A stretch of 64,000 nt of DNA from Cryptomeria japonica (taxonomy: Eukaryota > Streptophyta > Pinopsida > Cupressales > Cupressaceae): positions 565,070,510 through 565,134,509 of the forward strand of contig NC_081413.1 of NCBI RefSeq assembly GCF_030272615.1, given 5' to 3'. This document shows, in pieces, positions 34,307-46,754 of the stretch (position 1 is its first letter; each line of letters opens with the position of its first letter). The notes beneath the pieces are model-generated. The model ran no database searches. It was not told the origin of the DNA and was given only the letters and a program-made list of their open reading frames with translations. The translations under genes and the position numbers were made by a program.

Positions 34307-37300
34307 ATGCCTGTTGAGACAAGATCAAGATCTAAGAAGATGAGTGAACCAATGTATCAACCCATGGACAACATAGCAAATTCGCAGTTTCAAACTGGTC
34401 AAACAGTGCAAGTTGAAGGTTCATCAAACACATCTCTACCACCATATGGAATGGTTCAACTTGGACCACCACCATTATATGAACCAGTGTTTCTACCTAT
34501 GAAACCAGGACATGGGAGTGTCCCACCAACTCCAAGAGGAAGTGCACCTTTCAACTGGAATCAGCCCAGCTTGCAACATGAAATACAAACATTGTATGAA
34601 GAACCAACTCTCTCACAAGGATTTGGTATAGACCATGGCATTCAACAAGAAACAAATCCAAATATCCAACCAGACTCTTCATCCGATTCCGATGATTCAG
34701 ATGATGTTGACATGTTCTTTCAAAATCCAAAGATAACAAGAAAGATGGATAAGTTCTTGAGTAAGGTCTTTAAGATGTTTCCACAAAAATATCTTAACAT
34801 GATGAGTAATGTGACCTCTTCAAGCGAACAAGTCAATGTGAAAAAACAACAAGGTGGTGAGTTGTTAAGTTTCTCTCCGCATCCAACTAAAGAAAATGTG
34901 CAACCTGAAACTCAGCCTACCTTGATGAGTAAACGTGCTTCAAAGGCATTGACAGTGACTATTCCTCAAAAGTCACCATTTGAGACAATAAATAATCCAC
35001 TATTCAATGTAACACCTGCAACACAAGATCAAACAAGGACCACACAAATATTGACAAATATCCCTCAACAAGAAGTAGTTCCTAATATGCATAAAATTGG
35101 ATCAACATCTAAGATGCAAGAAAGTTTCACGACTGGAATGCCTCATATCACTAATGTCCAAAGCAATTCCACGATGCAACAAAGTTCTTATGTCCCATTA
35201 AATTCAATATATTTGCCAAACACTATTGCGACAGATCCTTCGATAATGGCAACACAAAGAGCTACGGATAGTGGTTTGTACCAACAACAATTGTTGCAAC
35301 TATTGAATAATATACAAAAAGTGCAATCGAATGTACAAACAAGCAATGTACAACAACAACAAGTTCGCATTCGACAACAAATTGCAGCGCCTTCGACACC
35401 ATTACAAGTTAACGCAAACTTGCAATCATCACAATGGATTGGACAAACAACACAGCAAGTTAATGCAAGTGCCATACCCCATCCTAAGGAGAAGCAACGA
35501 AAACCATCTAAACAAAGTTTTTTACAATTGATGGGATATACACCATGACAACAATTGGCACAAAGTCAACAAATTCTGATCTGTTAGCTTCAACACCAAC
35601 ATGTGCCACAATATGTGCCAAGGCAAACAAGCTATCCTACTTCACAACCGCAATTGGCACCTATGCAATATCAACAACCTACTCAATTGCAATATCAACC
35701 TAGGCTCCAAGAAGCACAACAACAAGGTTGATATCAAGGCATAGCACAACCGCAACAACAAGAGATGTACCAAGAGCTTTATATGATGGAAATGCCAAAA
35801 ACGACCATTGCAGAGTATCAACAACCGATCGAAAATGCGATATATCAACAAAGAATACCAACCGGGATTAATGATGGACCTATAAAATCTGATACAATTG
35901 CGCAACAACTTGAGAAGTTGCAATGAAAAGTTGACGCATTAGAAACTAAAGGAACAAAGAAGTTGTATACAGATCAAGATTTATGTCCTAATCCATTTGA
36001 CAAGAGTGTATACATGCCTCCATTCCCTAAGCATTTTGAGGCACCCAACTTTGAGAAATATAAAGGGAATGGCAATCCAAAAGATCACATTCGAGCATTT
36101 TTTGCAGCATGTACTGAAGTAAGCTATGAGGAGACATATTTAATGTGCTTATTTGCATGAAGTCTCATGGGACAAGCCATGGATTGGTATTCACATTTGC
36201 CAGGAAATATAAAGACTTGGTCGGAATTGGCTCAAAAGTTTTTATCTCATTTTGCGTTCAACATTGACAGTGATGTAACTATGTCAGATTTATGCAATAC
36301 CAAGCAAAAGCAAGGTGAACCATTAGTGACTTTCTTGCAACGATGGCGAAGCTTGTATAGTTGTTCTTCTCTTGATATACCTGAAGAACAACAAGTGAAT
36401 CTATTTATCCAATATTTGGTCCCAGAAATGATGTATGAGCTAAAATTGAAAAGTCCTAGTACTATAGAGAAACTCATTAAGAAAGGAATGAGCATTGAAA
36501 TGGCTCTTGTAGCTAAAGGAATTATCAAGCTCAATAAAGACAATGACAACACAAATTATTCAGGGGATAGAAACAGATTTTGGTATAAGAACAAGAATGT
36601 CACTAATGATGGAGTTGTTGATGCAAGAGCGGTGAATGCAAATCAACCCCCATTCACAATAAAGAAATTGAGTGTTCCTAACATGTCAACTATGGAACAA
36701 AATCAAGCACCAATGAGCAATGTTACTCAACAACCGCAATATCAGCAACATGCTCAATAGTCACAATATCAACAACATGCTCAACAACAGCATACTCAAC
36801 AATATAATCAACAACAAGGCCAACAACAAAATCAACAATGCAAACCCTTCCGATTGCGGGATGGGCCCCCTCAATAGTTTACGCCATTGGGAGAGCCTAT
36901 CGAATCAGTAATGAAGCAATTAATACAAGAAAAATTTATCAAGCTACCAGATATTAAGGCAGAACCAGCGGTAAAGCCGCATTGGTGGAATGATAATGCG
37001 TACTGTGAGTATCATCGGTCCAAAGGACATAAAACTACTTCATGTTTTCAATTAAAACATATGATTCAAGATTTATTAGAGCAAGGAGTAATTGAGGTAG
37101 ATCCACCCCATCCGACCTCTAACACTGATCATACCATTTTCAAAACTCCTTTGCTTGATCATGACAAGGGTAAAGCATCTTCTTCCAACTCTGCTCAAAC
37201 GGCCAATTATGCACATACCGGTTATAACAATGTCATTAATTGTTTTCGTGTGTCAACTGAGTATGTTTCCACCTTGTGAATAAAAGGACAAGATCCTTCT

Positions 37301-37330
37301 TGCACAGTCACCACTCGTCGATCCAAAATA
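34307..37330 (+). pseudogene. Tat element gag
   Basis: Seen: ATG at 34307 (MPVETRSRSKKMSEPMY). A long glutamine-rich amino region (to about 35960) precedes the Retrotrans_gag domain (about 35990-36560: FPKHFEAPNFEKYKGNGNP, MGQAMDWYSHLPGNIKTW, LVTFLQRWRSLYSC). A second glutamine-rich stretch follows, then a zinc-binding motif CEYHRSKGHKTTSC (37001-37045) of the type seen in Tat and related plant gypsy elements. The frame is the same as pol. Stops: TGA at 35546, 35729, 35924, 36158 and 37277; TAG at 35585, 36758 and 36875. Known role: particle assembly and RNA packaging. Confidence 0.88.
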
Positions 37331-38476
37331 GTCTTGAAAGGAGCTCCTGCAGCTCCCCCCAAACCAACTCCTGCAAGTCAGTATAATCTTTTGGATCATC
37401 TAGGAAAAACACCTGCACAAATATCCATTCTAGAGTTGTTGAAAATGTCTCCCATGTATTGTGCAGTCCTAGATAAAGCCTTGATTGAGTCCACTGTCCC
37501 AACAGATATTGATGTTGACCAGTTTCAAGCCCGGATTGGACATTTAGCTGTTTCCCAAAATGTCGCATTTTCTGATAATGATATCTCACCTAATAAGCTT
37601 CCCCAGAATGACCCTTTGCACCTAGAAGTCTTTGTCCATAATTGCAAAATCTGGCGAGTCTTGATAGATGGTGGAGCGGGTCTTAATATTTGCACCTTGA
37701 GAGTGGTCATTGGCCTCGGATATATAGAAAATGACATCGATGCTTCCAAAAGAATAACAATCAAAGCCTATGATGACGCTGAGCGCCCATCCAAAGGGAT
37801 AATTACATTGCCTATCAGAGTCGGTCCAGTGACGGAAAACACTTTCTTGTAGGTCTTGGACCTTGACCTCCCTTATAATATGATCCTTGGCCATCCATGG
37901 ATCCATGTCATGAAAGCAGTTCCATCCACTCATCATCAATGTCTAAAATATCCTTACAATGGAACTGAGATAACAATTCCAGGAGATCCTAATCCATTTT
38001 AGTTCTGTGCTACCCTAAAGGCTACTCCTCAGTAGCAAGTCCCAGTCAATAGAGAGGCCAAATCAGATAGTTATGTGGATCCTAATGCATTGTTAGATGT
38101 TGTCAAAGGAAAACTGAAGATACAAGACCAAGGGTGTGGAGAATATTCAATGGACCAAACATTCCTCATCGGGAATTTGCCAATATCTCCAAAATCATAT
38201 GGAAAACCGCATTTATTGCAAAAGGAACCCAAGGTCATTATTCAATATCAGCCTCCCACTACATTTGCAAGATGGGGAGAACTTGACAAAGAAACTGTAG
38301 ATGATGATGTCATAGATTGGCTCTATAAGGATCCAACTGAAATCCCACTTGTCAAGTTGCCAGTGGAATTGTATGGCAAAGGATTTACTATGCTGCAGAA
38401 GAAAGGATATGATGGTTGCAGTGGCTTAGGCCTGAACAACAATGGAAGGCTAGAACCTGTCATACCCAAGAGGTGA
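37331..38476 (+). pseudogene. Tat protease and G-patch domain
   Basis: Seen, same frame as gag. WRVLIDGGAGLNIC (about 37650-37695) is the retropepsin active site with DGG in place of the usual DSG or DTG. NMILGHPWIH (about 37875-37905) is the second conserved protease block. At 38366-38476 the sequence YGKGFTMLQKKGYDGCSGLG followed by LNNNGRLEPV fits a G-patch: spaced glycines, an aromatic and GLG. Known: G-patch domains bind RNA or activate DEAH helicases, and occur after the protease in some retroviruses and plant gypsy elements. Stops: TAG 37850, 38000 and 38033; TGA 38474. Confidence 0.75.
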
Positions 38477-39380
38477 CCCCCAACTTTAGGGTTAGGTTTT
38501 GTACCATTATGAATTGGATCCACATCTACCAAAATGTCCACGTGTCGAAAAGGGCGTGATTCTGATGATGAAATAACACCTGAGGATACCTGACCCGAGA
38601 CTGATTCTAATGAATGGGAGTGGAGTTCTTTTTCTTCTAACTCCTATGCCCTTGAAAATATCTTCATTGACCCTGATAATTTGCCTATGGAAGACAAACA
38701 TGAAATAACTCCTCTTCCTAAAACATGTCCTCATGCTTGGATAGAGTCATTTTGGGATCCAAGCTCCGAATCCGATGCAAGCAGTTTGGATAGTGACACC
38801 ACAGATGTTCACATTTTTACCATATCAGCCCTCTCTATCCTTACAATCGATGATGACATGCCCCTCATTTACCCCCAGCTTATCCAACATGACCAACAAG
38901 AACCGCTCACATTGGACTATTTTCAAAATGACGAAGCAATTGCAGAATTCCTGGGACTACGAGAAGGCATACCACAAGGCGATCATAAAGTAGGCTTTGC
39001 TATCGACCTAGATTCCATAGCATATTTTGGGGAGTCAACTCCCTCTTCCAGTCATGAAAAAGAAAAAGAAAAAGGAAAAAATCAAAAGAATAGATCTTTG
39101 AGTGAAAACCGTAAGGCACTCTCTGATCATACAACAGTAAAAATAAAAGACGTACCTGCGGGTGAAAACCTTTCTGAGGTGCCCAAAGGTGGAAGAGTGG
39201 ACGTACCCCTATCAATTCAAGATAAATCAACACTGCTTGTGGAGATGACTGAGGAAATCAATTTGGGTACACCTGACAACCCTAAGGTCATTCATTTTGC
39301 TACTTCTCTATCAAAACAAGAAAAGATAGATTTTGTCAATTTCTTTCTAGAGAAGAAGATCAGCTTTGCATGGTCCTATG
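38477..39380 (+). pseudogene. Tat linker between G-patch and reverse transcriptase
   Basis: Same frame, with TGA at 38510 and 38591. Acidic and serine-rich sequence (WDPSSESDASSLDSDTTD), then TLDYFQNDEAIAEFLGL, a basic EKEKEKGKNQKNRS and INLGTPDNPKVIHFATSL. No catalytic motif. It links protease and RT, as in other Tat polyproteins. Confidence 0.7.
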
Positions 39381-40760
39381 CAGATATGCCTGGCCTGGAT
39401 CCCGTGTTAGTCCTTCATCATTTGCCATTGAAAGTAGATGCTAAGCCTGTTAAACAAAAGCTTAGAAAGATGCATCCTCAGGTGGCTCTTTTGGTCAAAG
39501 TGGAATTGAAAAAATTACTAGATGTGGTCTTCATCAGACCCATTGATTATGCAGACTGGATTTCAAATCTAGTACCACTTAGTAAAGTAACTGGGGGCAT
39601 CAGAATCTGCATAGATTTTAGGGATCTCAATAAAGCATGCCCTAAGGATGATTTTCCATTGCCAAACATAGACATCATAGTGGACATGACGGCTGGATAT
39701 GAGATGCTTTCACTAATGGATGGTTTCTCCGGCTACAACCAAATCCGCATTGCACCTGAAGATCAGCATAAGACAGCAGTCACATGTGCTTGGGGCACCT
39801 ATTGCTAGAATGTGATGCCCTTCGGTCTCAAAAATGCAGGTGCAACATATCAAAGAGAAATGACGACAATTTTTCATGATTTCATGCACACTTTGATGGA
39901 GGATTATGTTGACGACTTGTTATGCAAATCTGTCACCAGAGATAGTCATCTAGCCATCTTGGGCCCAATCTTTGACAGAATGGAGACCTACAAACTCAGG
40001 CTCAATCCAAAGAAGTGTGTCTTTGGTGTTACAGCTGGCAAATTACTCAGATATATTGTTTCTCACCGAGGCATTGAGGTCGACCCTGCCAAAGTCAAAG
40101 CAATAATGGATATGCCTCCACCTTCAAACCTCCGGCAATTAAGAAGTCTGCAAGGAAAGCTCTAGTCAATTCATCGCTTCATAGCTCAGTTGGCCGACAA
40201 ATGTCATCCATTCCAGCATCTATTGCATAAAGGTGTCACTTTCAAATGGACTGAGCAATGTCAATCAGCCTTTCAAGCTCTCAAAGAATATTTGCTGTCG
40301 CCACCTATCCTAATGCCTCCTATTGACGACAAGCCATTTTTATTGTATATCTCTGCAACTAAAATGGCATTAGGCGTTCTCTTGGCCCAACAAGATGAGA
40401 ACGGAAAAGAGTGAGCTATTTACTATATCAGCCGGACACTGGTAGGCTATGAGCTAAATTATTCAACTATTGAAAGGGCATGCTTAGCAGTGGTATTTGC
40501 AACACAAAAGCTTTGACATTATATGTTAAGTCACCAAACATTGTTGGTTGCAAAAATTGATCCCTTAAAATACTTTCTTAGCCGAGCAGCGCTGACGGGT
40601 GGCCTAGCAAAGTGGGTCATGATTCTCAGTGAATTTGATATTGAGTATATGGAGCGAAAGGCGATCAAAGGACAAGTCATAGCAGATCAACTTGCAGATG
40701 CTCCTATTTCTGATGATCATCCTATGTTGACCGATTTTCCAGATGAATCAGTCTTTGCTT
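39381..40760 (+). pseudogene. Tat reverse transcriptase and first RNase H
   Basis: Seen: RT blocks KLLDVVFIRPIDYADWISN, RICIDFRDLNKACPKDDFPL, SLMDGFSGYNQIRIAPED, VMPFGLKNAGATYQR and the catalytic EDYVDDLL (about 39899-39922), then KLRLNPKKCVFGV. The first RNase H follows: QSAFQALKEYLLSPPIL, PFLLYISATKMALGVLL and LTGGLAKWVMILSEFDIEY. Known: copies the element RNA into DNA and degrades the RNA. Stops: TAG 39806 and 40163; TGA 40412 and 40514, all in an otherwise unbroken frame. The catalytic aspartates remain. Confidence 0.92.
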
Positions 40761-41356
40761 TCACATCCTCTAATGAATGGAAGTTATACTTTGATGCGTC
40801 CCATACTAAGTTCAGGTCCAGAGCAGGCATCTTGTTTGTCACCCCTCAAGGTGACGCTATTCCAAAGTCCTACAGAATAACTTTCCACTATACCAATAAC
40901 ATTGCAGAGTATGAAGCACTGGTCACAGGACTCCGAGTATTAGTCCACTGGAACATCAAGCATTTGCAAGTCTATGGAGATTCTCAATTAGTCATCCGAC
41001 AAGTGAATGATGACTATGAAACAAAAGATGAAAAGCTTATTCCTTATAAGCACATGGTAGATTTCTTCAAGACAAAATTCATAGCTATCCATTTCAGTCA
41101 AGTGCCAAGAATGCAAAACAAGTCGGCAGATGCAATGGCTACGATTGCCTCCATGTTGAATATGCCTCATAATATGGACAAATGTGAATTTTTAGTTGAA
41201 CAATTGTTGGTTCCCTCTTTTGGCATTCCTACAGCTGATGTGATGTGCATTCTTGTTGGTCCTAACTCCCCGTGGTACAATGACGTATATCAATATTTGA
41301 AATCCCAAACCTTACCACCCAACCTTTTTGCTAACCAACACCGAGCCTTTATCTGA
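40761..41356 (+). pseudogene. Tat second (archaeal-type) RNase H
   Basis: Seen: WKLYFDASHTKFRSRAGI, IAEYEALVTGLRVL, LQVYGDSQLVIRQVN and QNKSADAMATIASML carry the D, E, D and D positions of an active RNase H. Known: an extra, plant-acquired aRNH is diagnostic of the Tat clade. It lies between the first RNase H and integrase, its usual place. One TGA at 41354 ends the ORF; the frame continues into integrase. Confidence 0.85.
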
Positions 41357-42532
41357 CAGACAGCCAAATATGTCATCATCGCCGACACCCTTTACCGCCG
41401 TTCCTTTGACCATACCCTCCTCAGGTGTTTGGATTCTAACGAAGCACAAACGGCTTTACACGAGGTTCACGATGGTATATGTGGAGGCCATTTCAATGGT
41501 CTTAGCTTAGCCAAAAAGTTGATTCGTGCTGGGTACTATTGGCCTACTCTGGAAAAAGATGTTCATGATTTTGTTAAGAAATGCTATAAATGCCAGATTC
41601 ATGGAAATTATATTCATGCACCAGCTCAAGAGCTTCATTCTGTTATATCTCCGTGGCCCTTTTCTCAGTGGGGATTAGATCTTATTGGCAAGATTCACCC
41701 GACATCTGCAAATGGACACAAGTTCATCATTACAGCCACAGAGTATTTTACAAAATGGATCGAGGCTATCCCCATGACTTATATCACTGGTGTCCAAATT
41801 TTAAAATTCTTGCTGAATTATATCATATGCCGGTATGGGGTTCCTCTTGCCATAGTCACAGATAATGGTCGACCTTTTAAGAATAAAGATGTCAAAGAAC
41901 TCTGTGACAAGTTTCATATTCAACTTCATTTTTCCAGTCCGTATTATCCACAAGGTAATGGTCAAGCTGAAGCATCAAATAAAACCATTATCAAGATCCT
42001 GAAAAAGGTTGTCAATGACACTGGTCGAGATTGGCATGTACAGTTGAATCCAGCACTATGGGCCTATCACACTTCTATCCGCACACCTACTGGCACAACA
42101 CCTTATTCCTTGGTGTATGGTGCGGAAGCCATTTTACCCTTGGAAGTGGAGATTCCTTCCTTGCGAGTTTCCTTACAACACCTGATTGATGATGAGACAC
42201 ACAAAGTCTCTCGGCTACATCAGCTTGAGATGTTAGATGAGAAACGTCAGACAACTCTAACACATTTGCAAGTGTATCAAAACCGTCTCCGTCGCTCTTA
42301 TAATAAGAAGGTCAAAGGGCGACACTTCGAAGTGGGAGACCTAGTTTTAAAGGCAAATCCCAAGAATGCACAGTCTACTGACATCATCAAGGGCAAGTTT
42401 GAACCTAATTGGGTTGGACCTTTCATAGTAAGTGCAGCCTATGGCTCGGGGGCATATCAGCTTGCTACTCCAGAAGGTGAACCTCTATCTGATCCTATCA
42501 ATAGCATGCATCTTCGCAAGTACTGGGCGTAG
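41357..42532 (+). pseudogene. Tat integrase
   Basis: Seen: the zinc domain HDGICGGHFNG and CYKCQ (41465-41600); the core with WGLDLIGKIHPTS, VTDNGRPFKN and NGQAEASNK supplying D, D and E; NPALWAYHTSIRTPTGTTPY; and carboxy-terminal HFEVGDLVL and NWVGPFIV (the GPY/F motif). It ends MHLRKYWA with TAG at 42530. No chromodomain, as expected for Tat. No internal stop from 41357 to the end, so this is the best preserved part of the polyprotein. Confidence 0.92.
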
Positions 42533-44338
42533 TTTTCTCTCAGCACTTCTTCAAATATGATCCTGAAAAAATACAAATAAATTGAAAAAAAGTGAAAAAA
42601 TGATCCTGAAAAAATGAAAAAAATCAAGAAAATACAAAGAAAAAAGTGAAAAGCAAAAGAAACAAGAGCAAAAAAAGTAAAGAAAAAATGATTCGCCTTC
42701 TAGTGAAAACCTGGCAAACAGGCGCTTTGGGCAAGTACCATGGTGAAAACCTAGCAATTAGGCGCCATGGGTAATGAGATCATTTGCTCCGTCATCTATC
42801 ATGACTTCTAGCTATGCTTTCTCTCGGCCGGTTTATCATGCCTATCTTTGTCTCGACCCAAAGTTCTGTTCCAGACCTGGTATTGGTCAACATCACTATC
42901 TTGTCTACTCCAGTTTCTTGTACATATGTTTTGGTCCTAGTCTATGTGTCTTTCAAATGCGCATTGGGTGCCTTCCCCTTGTCATGATCAGTCACTGGAG
43001 CTTTTGAATCAAATAATGTCCTGAAAAAAGTCATAAAATTTGAAAAATGTCCTGAAATAAATCCAAAAAAATTGAAAAATGTCCTAAAAAAAGTCATAAA
43101 AAATTGAAAAATGTCCTGGAAAAAGTCATAAAAATTGAAAAATGTCCTGAAAAAAGTCATAAAAAATTGAATAATGTCCTGCAAAAAATCCCTAAAAAGT
43201 CAAATAAAGTCATGAAAAAATGAACACAAAAAAAATTTGTAAAACTTGAAAAAAAAAACAAAAACAAACACAAACATTTTGCAATAAAGTGATCCCTTTG
43301 TGCATAGACAGATTGCTGAGCATACATCCAACGACAATCAATTCAACACTGTGCTTTAATGAAATCATGCGTAAATAAATGAACTTTTCAATCAAATCAA
43401 ACACTCAAACTGATCCAAACTATCATATCAATCGAATATTAGCATCCAAATCATTTGTCCTTGTTCCTACTATCATGGGTCTTATATAGGGTGTGGTATA
43501 CTCGAAACCAGACTGTGTCCTGTCTTAGACGAGGTACCGCATTTCCTAAAACCAGATAGCATGATCATCCTATCAGTCCTTTCAACTTTTGACAATGAAG
43601 ATCAAGATTTTGTTTGATTTGTTGGAATTTGTGCATCTTATCTTTTTATTGATTTATCTTTGGCTTAGATCATGTTCCTATGTTGCTCGATGATGTCACT
43701 GAGTGATTTAGAGTGACCGGGATGGCTCATGGTCTCTTTCTTTTTTTTGATTGTGATTGTCGTTTGTCTGTGATGTGTCTGTCTTTTGCAAAAAGGGTTG
43801 CATTTCAGCTCTGGCCTTCAATGCCATGATGCTACGCATCCATTTTGCTACATAAAAATAAAGGTTCTCACCTACAAAGTGCATTACTGAAAGCAATTTT
43901 TTCTTCAATTGTCCTCTATCTCATGTTCTTCTTAATAACACTTATTCCGTCTGGTCGGATAGTCAGTTCGGTCTAGTGCTCCGATATCCAAACATACATA
44001 TTGCATCCTGCATCCATTTGGTTAGTACATTTGCATTGCATCAAGTATCACATCAAGCATTTTATCCATTTCATATTATAAATGCATCAACCATACATAA
44101 AAATACATAAAAATACATCCATACATGTTCATACACAATGCATAAGTCATCCATACATGAAAAATAACTACAAGTCATAACACATTTCATCCCATCATAT
44201 CAATGCATATCATATCACATGTCATAATAATATTAGAGTACAAAATCAGACTGTCTGTCCTAAGTATGGCCCGCAGGCTGACTACATAATATCAAACTAC
44301 ATATGTCCACTGCCTGTCATAAGGAGCATGTGCCTCTG
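42533..44338 (+). other. 3' non-coding region of the Tat element, first part
   Basis: Contains two copies of GTGAAAACCT-x-GCAA-x-x-AGGCGC (42701-42765), a tandem array (listed separately) and CAT-rich sequence near 44000-44200. Phe-rich minus ORFs at 42551-42757 and 42942-43184 are products of the A-rich repeats. No plus-strand gene. Confidence 0.6.
43015..43215. repeat. Tandem array, about 31-base unit, six copies
   Basis: Unit GTCCTGAAAAAAGTCATAAA followed by AATTGAAAAAT, repeated with small changes and indels. Related GATCCTGAAAAAAT units lie at 42558-42620. Confidence 0.8.
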
Positions 44339-46150
44339 TCACTGGGTGCTCCCTCTATCCTCCTCATCCCTGCCATGTCTCGCAGATGATGTCCCTCCTG
44401 GTCCTGGATGTGGTGGTCTCATAGGTCCACTCACCCCCATGCTGCTCAATGACCTCCGAGAGCATGACCTGCTCTCTGTCCTCGATCGTGCCCAATATGA
44501 AGGTGCTCTCCACTCTGGTGGAGCTGCACTCTCATATAGTGTCCTCCAATATAGTCTCTTCTCTCTGGTCTCTACCAGCATCTGTGCCATCTCCCATGCA
44601 CTGGCATCCCTAATCGACCCAATGAACTCAGTGACTCTCTGTCCCTCTCACTGTGCCTGAGTTATTGCTGTATCTCATTCTGTCCTCAAGATGGCATTCT
44701 ATCTCTCCAATGTCGCAATATAATCCTGCTGACTCACTATGGTAGCCCTGCACATCTCCATCTCCTCTATCCTAGCTGTCTCTGACTCTATGGGAATATC
44801 CTGCAATGTCTCCTGATCAGCTGAGTCTAGCTCATCATCGTCCTCCCCACCATCATCTCCGTCCTCGTCCTCCCCACCATCATCTCCCTCATCTCCATCC
44901 CCATCCTCCTCATCACCCTCATCATCCTCCTCGTCCTCATCATCTCCCTCCTCTCCTGTGAGTGGGAAGTCCTCCTGTCTCCTCGGTACTGGAATGTCAG
45001 GATCTGTCAAAGGCACTGGTCATCGCTGTGCAAACCATCGCTCATACTCCTCTGTCATCCCAGCATCCACTACATCTGACCTCCAATCCCACTATCTCTG
45101 ATGAACCTATGCAAAGTCAGCATATGCTATGTGTGGCTAAATCATACTCTCCCACTGACTTGTCTCTCTGTGAGATCGGGCAAAGCATGCCATCCTCCTG
45201 GGTACATCCTGCGTCTCTCCAAACTGTCGTCTGACCCTCTCTGGTAGGTACAACTCAATCACTCTCTGGCAGTTCACTGGTCACCCAATCAAGTACCTCT
45301 CCTGTCTGCAATATGGTAACTCATCACTATCATCTGACCATCTGGGGCAATCTTGATGTGGCCTCCATATGAACTCTCTCAGTCTGTCTAGCTCATGTCG
45401 CCAGTATAATATGTATCCAAACGGACCCTGTCTCAGTGCTCCACCATAGCAATACACATATGGTCGGTGTGGTACTACCTGTCTCTCTATAATCGGTCGA
45501 CATATGGCAATGTGCTCAAATGCCCATACCTGAAGCAATGTGACTCCACAGCTCAGAGTCTGCACTCCCTGATACGCTATCTGATGCAGCTGAAAATAGA
45601 GTATCGCCAGTACACATGGTCCCCATGCATACACCGTCCCCTCTGTCACCATCCTCTCTAGCACTCTTCCCCATCTAATAGGGAATCCATGTCCTCATCT
45701 ATCACCTGCTAGAAGACATGCTATCACCACTGCTATCACTACATATCGTCGGTCATACTTGGAAGCCATGCTGTCCTAGCCGATCTCCCTCTCAACGATG
45801 TCCAGATCATCTGCGTCACACTCAAATAGCTTGCATAATGCATCTCTCCCTGTCACTGGGTCGTACTCTATCATCTCCCCATGTATCAAAATGCGGAGGA
45901 TGCGCCATACATCCTCTAATGTCACTGTCGCCTTGCTAGTCACCAAATGGAATGAGGAGGTCTCCGAATGCCATTGCTCTACCAATGCGGTAAGCAATCC
46001 TGTGTTTTCCCTAATCTCAGGCATGAATGTGATGTAATATATGCCAAGTCTTGCTAATGTGTCTCTGTCCGTGCTCCTGAGTCTATGTCATAGCATGAAA
46101 CAGTCTGGTCGGTTCTCCCGCGTGATCAATGGATACTGTCGACTCTGCAT
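44339..46150 (-). pseudogene. Antisense plant mobile domain (MAIN-like) ORF in the Tat element
   Basis: Seen: a single minus frame of 603 codons from ATG at 46150 (MQSRQYPLITRENRPDCF). The PMD core has LARLGIYYITFMPEIRENTG, LLTALVEQWHSETSSFHL, ATVTLEDVWRILRILIHGE and, at 45281-45664, LLQVWAFEHIAI. After about 45016 come a very acidic segment (about 44800-44950, mostly Asp and Glu) and a basic/Arg-Ser tail. Stops in frame: TGA at 46088, 45695, 45281, about 45020, two near 44660-44680, and 44339; TAG at 45776, three near 45080-45135, and 44699; no TAA. Known: PMD is shared by MAIN/MAIL1 and by several plant transposons; extra ORFs, some antisense, are reported in Tat elements. Role in the element unknown. 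Confidence 0.82.
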
Positions 46151-46754
46151 CACAATTGGGGAATATTTTTGTCAGTTTTAGGGTTTGCTCCTATAGGTTG
46201 CATTTCCTCATTTTCATGTCCAAATCAGGGTGTTTTTCATCTAATCTGACCTATCCTACCCATATCCCCCCTTTTCGGATCATTTGCATGTCATTTTGAC
46301 CAAAATTAGGGTTTTCAGTGCACAATTGCGCCTGTGTCAGAGAACCTGCGCCTGTGTTAGGTAACTTGCGCTTGTGTCTTCCTACACAAGCGCAAAATAC
46401 CTCACACAAGTGCAGAACTCACCTACACAAGCACAGAAGTCATTTTCTTCATTCCCTGTGGGCCCCGCAATGTCCTGCAAGCCATCAAAATTCATGAAAT
46501 TGAAAACATGGGTTTTTGAGATCCATACTGCTGCTCCTGCATCATCCGGTCATTTGAATGTGTGTACACATTCTCCAAGGTGATCCACCATTGGAATGTT
46601 CGCCATCTGTCTGCAAGTGTCCTTGTCCAGAGCAATAAATTCTCCTCTTTGGCTAGTACAAATGAGCAATTTTCACCCTCTTGGTCTCATTTATAGCTCT
46701 TTGTCATTGCATAGATGGACGTGCGTCCTCTCCATCTTATGTTGGTCGCGGTCT
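46151..46754 (-). promoter_or_regulatory. Probable promoter/leader of the antisense ORF, with inverted repeats
   Basis: Upstream of the antisense ATG. At 46326-46440 are three copies of TGCGCCTGTGT-type motifs in one orientation followed by three in the other; 46366-46377 and 46384-46395 form a perfect 12-base inverted repeat around CTTCCT. No polypurine tract precedes the LTR at 46755. Promoter activity is inferred from position only. Confidence 0.4.

Noticed and set aside
42551-43184. Phe-rich minus ORFs that look like membrane proteins
   Set aside because: Products of A-rich tandem repeats in the 3' region of the Tat element; no conserved motif.
43015-43215. Regular repeats that could suggest a CRISPR array
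   Set aside because: Units are contiguous with no unique spacers, and the context is a plant retrotransposon.
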